45,867 bases of DNA from an uncultured Opitutia bacterium. GTDB taxonomy: Bacteria > Verrucomicrobiota > Verrucomicrobiia > Opitutales > Opitutaceae. The number at the start of each line of letters is the position of its first letter. Positions within the stretch are counted from its first letter, which is position 1. Position numbers and translations under genes: made by a program. The notes beneath the pieces are model-generated. The model saw only the letters and a list, made by a program, of their open reading frames with translations, was not told where the DNA came from and did not search any database. Location: the NCBI GenBank assembly GCA_903820035.1, contig CAIJFT010000131.1, positions 1 through 45,867 of the forward strand, in the 5' to 3' direction. This document shows, in pieces, positions 36,051 through 41,229 of this stretch.

Positions 36051-36689
36051 TCAGCCGACGGCTTGGAGCCGTTGGCGGCGGAGTGCCGGCGCGAGTTCGG
36101 CGGCGAGTTCGGGGCGCGGCCGGTCCAAGGCGGTGACGTCGACCCCGGCGGTGAGTTCAAAGCGCAGCTGCGCACTGGGCACGCCGGCGCGGGGCGTCTC
36201 CACGACGCAGGCGAGCGCGGCGGGTTCGACGGCGCGTTGTAAGCGGTACCATGTGGTGGAGGGGATGCGACGGAGCTCGGCGGCGGGAGCGCGGCGCAGG
36301 TCGAGGACGACGAGCCCGAGGTTGGCGTCGCGCACGAGTAGGTCGGCCGCGCTTAGCGCCATCGTGGTGTTGGCGCAGCGGACCCACACGAGGTGGGCGA
36401 GAAGGTCGGGGGCGAATGAACCCGGATCGAACGAGTCGTGGCTGTCGATCAAGGCGACGCGGATGCGGGTGGCGCGGGTGGCGACGAGCAGTTGGCCGAG
36501 CAGGAGGTGTCCGCCGCAACTCGGCGTTGCGCAGACTAATTCGGTGATCGCGCCCACCGGCAGCCCGCCCGTCGCGGCATCGAGCACGGGAATGCCCGTG
36601 ACCAGCGTCGCGCCGACAGGGCGGGGGACGGTGGGGAAGCGCTCGGCCAGAAGATGGCGGAGCGTCGCGAGTTTGGCGGGCAGAGGCAT
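36051..36689 (-). CDS. imuA: ImuA, RecA-like mutasome accessory protein
   Basis: A 212-residue protein starting MPLPAKLATLRHLLAERFP. The RecA-like core is visible (TGIPVLDAATGGLPVGAITELV, RIRVALIDSHDSFDPGSF, ALSAADLLVRDANLGLVVLDL). The usual Walker A (GxxxxGKT/S) is absent: the corresponding loop reads CATPSCGGHLLLGQLL. RecA/SulA-related ImuA proteins are known to be weakly conserved, and in well-studied mutasomes ImuA and ImuB work with DnaE2 on damaged templates. The position first in imuA-imuB-dnaE2 supports the name. The frame is open to 36857 but that part is repeat-rich and not needed. Confidence 0.85.
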   Translation of the reverse strand: MPLPAKLATLRHLLAERFPTVPRPVGATLVTGIPVLDAATGGLPVGAITELVCATPSCGGHLLLGQLLVATRATRIRVALIDSHDSFDPGSFAPDLLAHLVWVRCANTTMALSAADLLVRDANLGLVVLDLRRAPAAELRRIPSTTWYRLQRAVEPAALACVVETPRAGVPSAQLRFELTAGVDVTALDRPRPELAAELAPALRRQRLQAVG

Positions 36690-36717
36690 GGTTGATCGGT
36701 GCGACGGTAGATCGTCG

Positions 36718-36774
36718 GTGGTCGGTAATCCGTGAGCGGTTAGCCGTAGTCGTGGTCGGTAATCCGTGAACGGT
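36718..36774. repeat. Pair of 23-bp direct repeats upstream of imuA
   Basis: GTGGTCGGTAATCCGTGAGCGGT (36718-36740) and the same with one A-for-G change at 36752-36774, 34 bases apart start to start. They lie 28-85 bp upstream of the imuA start. Confidence 0.7.
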
Positions 36775-36815
36775 CGGCGACGCGTTCCCGTAGCCGCCTT
36801 GGCGCGGAGCGACAA

Positions 36816-36839
36816 CGTGGGCCTCGCGTGAGGCCCACG
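36816..36839. terminator. Strong hairpin upstream of imuA
   Basis: Perfect 10-bp stem (CGTGGGCCTC/GAGGCCCACG) with a four-base GCGT loop, in the 229-bp gap between the small ORF (36919-37074) and imuA. No T-tract; it may be an attenuator or a REP-like palindrome. Confidence 0.45.
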
Positions 36840-36918
36840 CTTTCGCCTGCGGCTCAAGCGCGACGAAACCGGTGCTCAGGTGGCACCTGAATCGCCGCGC
36901 ACCGGAGACCGAGCGCGC

Positions 36919-37074
36919 TCACCGTGCTTCATGCAGCGGTGTTTCCCTTAGCGGCTCCCAGATGCGCAGAATCGAGTGTTGGCGGAAGACGCAGACGAAG
37001 CCGAAAGCGTGGAGGTCGCGCAGCATGGAGCGGCGGCGTTGCGGGCGGGTGGCGAAGGTGAAAAAACGTTTCAT
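36919..37074 (-). CDS. Conserved-looking 51-residue basic protein inside the SOS cassette
   Basis: ATG at 37074 to TGA at 36919. The product begins MKRFFTFATRPQRRRSMLRD and contains FGFVCVFRQHSILRIWEPLRE; it is rich in Arg, Phe and His. I do not recognise it. It is probably a real gene: codon third positions are overwhelmingly C or G as in neighbouring genes, the frame carries no repeat sequence, and both flanks are non-coding. It lies on the same strand between lexA (256 bp upstream) and imuA (229 bp downstream), so it may share SOS control. The amphipathic, basic composition would fit a small protein- or nucleic-acid-binding partner, but that is only inference. A plus-strand frame over it (36872-37195) is a shadow. 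Confidence 0.6.
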   Translation of the reverse strand: MKRFFTFATRPQRRRSMLRDLHAFGFVCVFRQHSILRIWEPLRETPLHEAR

Positions 37075-37330
37075 GTGCTGGTTGGGTGATGGGATAAAAA
37101 GCGGGTGGTTATTTTTGGGCAGGCAGTCGCCCCGGTGGAAAAGGTGCGGTGGAATTGATCGGCGGCTCAGTGCGCCGACGCAAAAATCAGTTTAACAGGA
37201 AGAGCGGGGAGAGCGGAAAGAAGCGGACTGGCTTCTCCCCGCTCTCCCCGGCCTTCCGGTTCAATTTTTAGGAATGAGCGCAGCCGGCCTAAAAATGGAG
37301 TCGAGGTCATTTAGTCCCTTGGTCCGCCGC
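37075..37330. repeat. lexA-to-small-ORF spacer with a GGGGAGAGCGG hairpin and TTCCGGTTCAA repeat
   Basis: 256 bp. CGGGGAGAGCGG (near 37205) and CCGCTCTCCCCG (near 37239) are inverted, followed by GGCCTTCCGGTTCAATTTTT. That string matches repeats at the end of the DUF1592 gene and in the ankyrin leader. The hairpin could attenuate plus-strand reading, but on the lexA (minus) strand no T-tract follows, so read-through is possible. Confidence 0.5.
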
Positions 37331-37951
37331 TCAGTTCGCGTGGGCGCGGAGGAGGCCGATCATGACGCCTTGGATGATCAGTTCCTCGGCGGGCAGAAGG
37401 TCGGGGTAGCGCGGGTTTTCGGCGCGGAGGAAAGGTTGGCCGTGTTGGAGCATGTAGCGTTTCAACGTCGATTCGCCGTCGATCAGGGCGGCAACGATGT
37501 CTTGGGCGCGTGGTTCGCGCGGGGTCAGGAAGACGGTGTCGCCGTCGAGGATGCTCGCGTCGATCATCGAGTCGCCGCGCACGCGCAGGGCGAAGAGTTT
37601 CGTGGTGGGCCGTACGCCGAGCGACACGGTGTCGACGGAGATGTAGCCGTCGGGCTCCGTGACCTGCGTTGCGACGCCGAAGCCGGCGGGGATGGTGCCG
37701 AAGCACGGGATCTCGGCGAGGGCGCCGCGGCGCGGGTGAGACTGGGGTAGGAGGCCGCGGGCCTTGCCGTCGAGGCGGCGGAGGGCCCCTTTTTGCGTCA
37801 GGGCGTCGACGTGGCGCTTGATGCCGAAGGGGCTCGCGAGGCCGAAGTGCGCCTGAATTTCGCGCAGGGAGGGGGACACTCCGTGTTGACGATGGTGGGC
37901 GTGGATGAAATCAAGGACCTGCTGCTGCCGGTCGGTGAGGGGTTCGCTCAT
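37331..37951 (-). CDS. lexA: LexA repressor
   Basis: A 206-residue SOS master repressor. The N-terminal winged helix-turn-helix reads LTDRQQQVLDFIHAHH ... PSLREIQAHFGLASP. The self-cleavage site is Ala89-Gly90 in GTIPAGFG; the catalytic dyad is Ser128 (VRGDSMID) and Lys164 (GESTLKRYML). A TGTTC-N4-GAACA operator ends two bases before the ATG, so lexA is autoregulated. The start MSEPLTDRQQ is standard for the family; the frame continues upstream to 38029 only through the operator. It is followed on the same strand by the small ORF and imuA-imuB-dnaE2, the well-known lexA-linked mutagenesis cassette. Confidence 0.96.
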   Translation of the reverse strand: MSEPLTDRQQQVLDFIHAHHRQHGVSPSLREIQAHFGLASPFGIKRHVDALTQKGALRRLDGKARGLLPQSHPRRGALAEIPCFGTIPAGFGVATQVTEPDGYISVDTVSLGVRPTTKLFALRVRGDSMIDASILDGDTVFLTPREPRAQDIVAALIDGESTLKRYMLQHGQPFLRAENPRYPDLLPAEELIIQGVMIGLLRAHAN

Positions 37952-38062
37952 AGTGTTCAGATGAACACATCGGCGCGGAAATGCAAACCCGCAAATTGCG
38001 CGATCGACTAACGTGCGGAGCCAGCGCACCTAGCGCCGGAATCCGCCCGCTCCAACGACGGG
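37952..38062. promoter_or_regulatory. lexA promoter region
   Basis: 111 bp upstream of lexA. The minus strand has TTGCGGG and TTTGCATTT upstream of the operator, but no confident -35/-10 pair could be fixed. The antitoxin gene ends at 38063. Confidence 0.4.
37954..37967. promoter_or_regulatory. LexA box (SOS operator)
   Basis: TGTTC-AGAT-GAACA, a perfect palindrome of the verrucomicrobial LexA motif form TGTTC-N4-GAACA. It sits two bases upstream of the lexA start codon. I found no second copy near the small ORF, imuA, imuB or dnaE2. Confidence 0.9.
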
Positions 38063-38275
38063 TTAAAGACCGAGGCCTACCTTGGCTTGCGCCCAGGGAA
38101 TACCCGGCTTGCCCGCGTTGCGGGCGATGGCGTCGTTCAGTTCGCGCAAGTCCTCAAGGCCCTCCACCCGGGCGCGAAGCTGAGTCACCTCGTGACGCAG
38201 CGCGCTCAAACTTGGCCGCGAGGCACGGCGGGCGGCACGCTTAGTCGTAGGCTTCTTTGCGGTCTTTGACGGCAT
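38063..38275 (-). CDS. Putative antitoxin of a RelE-type module
   Basis: A 70-residue protein, Lys/Arg/Ala-rich at the start (MPSKTAKKPTTKRAARRASR), then a heptad-like helix (LSALRHEVTQLRARVEGLEDLRELNDAIARN) and a tail GKPGIPWAQAKVGLGL. The 'GKPGIPW...LGL' tail is typical of antitoxin partners of RelE/ParE toxins. No helix-turn-helix or clear Phd fold is seen, so autoregulation may rest on another DNA-binding mode. Its start lies inside the 3' end of the toxin gene (35-base overlap), so the toxin is upstream, as in higBA-like modules. The upstream ATG of the longer frame (38350) falls within the toxin and is not needed. Confidence 0.7.
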   Translation of the reverse strand: MPSKTAKKPTTKRAARRASRPSLSALRHEVTQLRARVEGLEDLRELNDAIARNAGKPGIPWAQAKVGLGL

Positions 38276-38489
38276 GGATGAAAATCGTGTCTCCTTGCAA
38301 CGCGAACAGCACGCGAAACGGGCCGACACGCAAACGATATTTTCCTTCACGCGCGGAGAGTTTTTTCACGTCGCCGGTGAGGTCGGTTTGGAGTTGATCG
38401 ATGCGGTAGCCGAGCGTGCGCCGGATATCCGGGGGGAGGGCACGGAGTTGATCGCGAACGGCTTCACTGAGAAACAAGCGATAGCGCAT
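38241..38489 (-). CDS. RelE/ParE superfamily toxin
   Basis: An 82-residue protein: MRYRLFLSEAVRDQLRALPP, DIRRTLGYRIDQLQTDL, KKLSAREGKYRLRVGPFRVLF, and TIFIHAVKDRKEAYD. Size, order of helices and strands, the Arg-rich YRLRVGPFRVLF strand and the C-terminal HAVKDRKEAY match RelE-type ribosome-dependent mRNA interferases, although ParE-type gyrase toxins share the fold. Typical RelE catalytic Arg/Lys/Tyr residues are plausible here (Lys and Arg in the middle strands, Tyr near the end). Paired with the overlapping antitoxin. It lies between lexA and speA, both housekeeping genes, so the pair was probably acquired horizontally. Confidence 0.85.
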   Translation of the reverse strand: MRYRLFLSEAVRDQLRALPPDIRRTLGYRIDQLQTDLTGDVKKLSAREGKYRLRVGPFRVLFALQGDTIFIHAVKDRKEAYD

Positions 38490-38583
38490 GAGGGCATCCG
38501 GAGGATGCGAGCACAGCGTGGGTCCAGGCGAAGGCCAAGCCGCCTGCGTACCCCAAAGGGGAGGCGAAGGAACGTAACGCGAT

Positions 38584-38648
38584 CGGTCTCGCGGGGCGGG
38601 GACGCCCCGCCTCCATGGGCGGCAAAGCCGCTCCCGCGCGCAAGACCG
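38584..38648. repeat. Palindromic repeat abutting the speA stop
   Basis: Outer arms CGGTCTCGCG (38584-38593) and CGCAAGACCG (38639-38648) pair with one mismatch. Inside are GGGGCG-GGGA-CGCCCC and GGGCGGC-AAA-GCCGCTC. The last base touches the speA stop codon, so it may end the speA transcript. Confidence 0.6.
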
Positions 38649-40667
38649 CTACGCCTTCTTCTTCCGCCCGCTCTTCGGTTCGATGTTCAGGTAGGTCTTG
38701 TTGAGCATCTGGCTCTCGTAGAGTTCAAGCAGGCGCACGCCCTCGCGGGGCTTCACCTGATCGCGTTTTGTGGCGGCATCGATCTGCACCTTCATCTTGC
38801 GGCAGAGATCCTCCTGCTGGTACTGCACGCCCTCGATGACATCGGCGATGCGGCTGCCGCTCAGCGCCTCCTCGATGTAGAAGCCGTTCGGCTCGTCGTC
38901 CTCGAGAAAGACATGCACCTCGTTCACGCGGCCGAAGAGGTTGTGCAGGTCCCCCATGATATCCTGATACGCGCCCGTCAGGAACACCCCGAGGTAGTAC
39001 GGCTTTTTGTTCAGCGGGTGCAGCGTGATGTAGTCCTTCACGTCCTGCAGGTCGATAAACGAGGAAATCTTGCCGTCGGAGTCGCAGGTGATGTCGACGA
39101 GGATCGCGTTGACCGTCGGCTTCTCGTTGAGCCGGTGGAGCGGGGCGACGGGGAACAACTGCTTCAATGCCCAGTGATCGAGCAGCGACTGGAAGACGGA
39201 GAAATTGCAGACGTATTGGTCGGCCAGGAGCTTGTCCAGATCGTGGAGCTCCTCGGGTTGGTAGCCGGTCTTGCGGCCCTCCTTCGCGATCTGCTCGCAG
39301 ATTTGCCAGAAGAGCGACTCGGCGGCGGCGCGGTTCTCCAGATCGAGGTAGCCGAGGTTGAAGAGGGAAAACGCCTCCTCTTTTTTCTGCAGTGCGTCGT
39401 GAAAACGTTCGAGGCGGCCGAGCTTACCTTTGTTTTTGAGCATGCTCTCGAGGTCCACGACAACCTTGTGCTTCTCGTCGGGCTGGTGCTGGTGTCCGAG
39501 GGACTCGCGCTTGTTGATGCGTTCGAACACCTCGACGACGAGGAGCGAGTGGGGAGCGACGATCGCGCGGCCGGACTCGCTGACGATGTCGGGCTCGGGG
39601 ACGTCGGAGGCGCGGCAGACTTCGCGGATGTTGAAGACGACGTCGCGCGCGTACTCCTCCATCGAGTAGTTCATCGACGAGTCGAAGTTGGTGCGGGAGC
39701 CGTCGTAGTCGATGCCGAGTCCGCCGCCGACATCCAGGTAGCCCATCGGGAAACCCATCTTCGCAAGCTGGCAATAGAACCGCGTGGCCTCGACCACGGC
39801 GTTCTTGATCGTGAGGATGTTCGGGACCTGCGAGCCGATGTGAAAATGGACGAGCCGGAGCGACTGCGTGAGTTTGGCGGCGCGGAGCTTTTCGATGGCG
39901 AACAGGATTTCCGCGGTGTTGAGGCCGAACTTGGCGTTGTCGCCGGTCGACGTGGCCCAGCGGCCCTCGCCCCGCGTCTGGAGCTTGGCGCGGAAGCCGA
40001 TCATCGGCTTCACGCCGGTCTCGGCGGAGATGCGGATGATGTCGTCAAGTTCGGAGAGTTGCTCGACTACGATGATGATCTTCTTGCCCAGTTTGCGGCC
40101 GAGGAGGGCGAGGCGGATGTAGTCGTGGTCCTTGTAGCCGTTGCAGATGATCAGGCGCTGGGCGCCCTCGTGCATCGCCAACGCGATCATCAGCTCGGGT
40201 TTCGAGCCGGCCTCGAGGCCGAAGTTGAAATCCTTGCCGGCGGCGACGATTTCGTCGACCACCTCGCGCAGTTGGTTGACCTTGATCGGGAAAACGCCGC
40301 GGTAGCTTGCTTTGTAGCGCTCCTCCTTGATCGCCTTGTTGAACATCGCGTTCAACTGCGTGACCCGGTAGCGCAGCAGGTCCTGGAACCGGATGACCAG
40401 CGGGGCCTTGAGCCCCATGCCGACCGCTTCGTTGACCACGTCGAGCACGCGGATGCCGCGGCCGTCGATCAGCGGCTGGACGTTTACGAAACCCTCGCTG
40501 TCCACGGAGATGTGACCCGAGCCCCAGCGTTTGAAGCCGTAGTGCTCTTCGGACTTGGCGACCGACCAGGCGGAGGAGGGTTTGGTCTTCAGGGAGTTGG
40601 GAGTTGAGGGTTGGGCGTTGAGAGGCCGGTAGCGGAGGGAGAGGGCAGTTGTTTCTTCGGCGCTCAA
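38649..40667 (-). CDS. speA: Biosynthetic arginine decarboxylase
   Basis: A 672-residue PLP enzyme of alanine-racemase fold that decarboxylates arginine to agmatine, first step of the agmatine route to putrescine. Visible are the PLP lysine region GVFPIKVNQLREVVDE, GLEAGSKPELMIALAMHEGA, CNGYKDHDYIRLALLG, LVHFHIGSQVPNI, LDVGGGLGIDYDGSRTN, SESGRAIVAPHSLLVVEVF and the late VDITCDSDGKISSF. This is the long SpeA type. The only start before the conserved part is a TTG at 40667; a stop codon lies two codons upstream, and no ATG is found before residue about 85. The first 30 residues (LNAQPSTPNSLK) are encoded by the CTCAAC-type repeat. The TA module and a palindrome lie downstream; yajC diverges upstream. 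Confidence 0.95.
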   Translation of the reverse strand: MSAEETTALSLRYRPLNAQPSTPNSLKTKPSSAWSVAKSEEHYGFKRWGSGHISVDSEGFVNVQPLIDGRGIRVLDVVNEAVGMGLKAPLVIRFQDLLRYRVTQLNAMFNKAIKEERYKASYRGVFPIKVNQLREVVDEIVAAGKDFNFGLEAGSKPELMIALAMHEGAQRLIICNGYKDHDYIRLALLGRKLGKKIIIVVEQLSELDDIIRISAETGVKPMIGFRAKLQTRGEGRWATSTGDNAKFGLNTAEILFAIEKLRAAKLTQSLRLVHFHIGSQVPNILTIKNAVVEATRFYCQLAKMGFPMGYLDVGGGLGIDYDGSRTNFDSSMNYSMEEYARDVVFNIREVCRASDVPEPDIVSESGRAIVAPHSLLVVEVFERINKRESLGHQHQPDEKHKVVVDLESMLKNKGKLGRLERFHDALQKKEEAFSLFNLGYLDLENRAAAESLFWQICEQIAKEGRKTGYQPEELHDLDKLLADQYVCNFSVFQSLLDHWALKQLFPVAPLHRLNEKPTVNAILVDITCDSDGKISSFIDLQDVKDYITLHPLNKKPYYLGVFLTGAYQDIMGDLHNLFGRVNEVHVFLEDDEPNGFYIEEALSGSRIADVIEGVQYQQEDLCRKMKVQIDAATKRDQVKPREGVRLLELYESQMLNKTYLNIEPKSGRKKKA

Positions 40668-40778
40668 CCCTCAGCACTCAACTCTCAACTTTGCCTTGTT
40701 CCGGCTTGCTATTGCCGGCGGCGAATCAGTTAGATGCGTGTTTTCTTTTTTCAAATCACTCAACACGCAAACACGAAA
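40668..40778. promoter_or_regulatory. Divergent speA/yajC intergenic region
   Basis: 111 bp. The speA side carries CTCAACCCTCAGCACTCAACTCTCAAC, part of a loose inverted repeat with GGGAGTTGGGAGTTGAGGGTTG inside speA (near 40592). The yajC side is A/T-rich (TTTTCTTTTTTCAAATCAC) and likely holds its promoter. Confidence 0.45.
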
Positions 40779-41126
40779 ATGTCCTCGCTGATTTCCGGTC
40801 TCGAACTCCTCGCGCAAGCTCCCGCCCCCGCTCAACCCCAAGGCGGCCCGGCCTGGATGCAGTTCCTGCCGATGATTCTGCTGTTCGCCGCCATGTACTT
40901 CCTGATGATCGCGCCGCAGCGGAAAAAGCAGAAGGAACACGAGAAAATGCTGAAGTCCCTGGAGTCCGGCGACGAGGTCGTCACCACCGGCGGCATCTAC
41001 GGCGTCATTACCAACGTGAAAGAAGACCGCTTCGTCCTTCGCATCGCCGAGAATACCAAGATCGAGATTGGCAAGGCCTTCGTGCAGACCGTAGCGAAGA
41101 AGCTCAACGCCGAGGAAAAGAAGTAA
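40779..41126 (+). CDS. yajC: YajC, Sec translocase accessory subunit
   Basis: A 115-residue protein with an Ala/Pro/Gln-rich N-terminus, one membrane helix at about residues 27-44 (MQFLPMILLFAAMYFLMIAP) and the signature QRKKQKEHEKMLKSLESGDEVVTTGGIYG. The rest is a small cytoplasmic beta domain (VITNVKEDRFVLRIAENTKIEI). It associates with SecDF at the SecYEG translocon. Start at 40779 is the first ATG giving the family N-terminus; a run of A precedes it instead of a Shine-Dalgarno. The secDF gene follows after 103 bp, the common yajC-secDF order. Confidence 0.95.
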   Translation: MSSLISGLELLAQAPAPAQPQGGPAWMQFLPMILLFAAMYFLMIAPQRKKQKEHEKMLKSLESGDEVVTTGGIYGVITNVKEDRFVLRIAENTKIEIGKAFVQTVAKKLNAEEKK

Positions 41127-41229
41127 GGTTTCCGTCGCGCAACGCGGGGCAGATGCCCGCGGGGACGGCTATTTGATGCGGGCGCGAGGCCCGCCGTCCC
41201 GCATCCTCATTTTTAAACCCAAACGACCC
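41127..41229. repeat. yajC-secDF spacer with inverted repeat
   Basis: GCGGGGACGGC (41159-41169) and GCCGTCCCGC (41193-41202) form an imperfect stem around GCGGGCGCGAGGCCCG-like sequence. It is a palindromic intergenic element rather than a terminator (no T-tract). Confidence 0.5.

Noticed and set aside
36690-36918. A second LexA box upstream of imuA
   Set aside because: No TGTTC-N4-GAACA or near match was found; CCGTGAACGGTC lacks the partner half site.
36872-37195. 107-residue plus-strand ORF
   Set aside because: Covers the antisense of the 51-residue minus ORF, which has far better codon statistics.
38274-40607. 777-residue plus-strand ORF opposite speA
   Set aside because: Antisense of the conserved SpeA frame; no recognisable motif.
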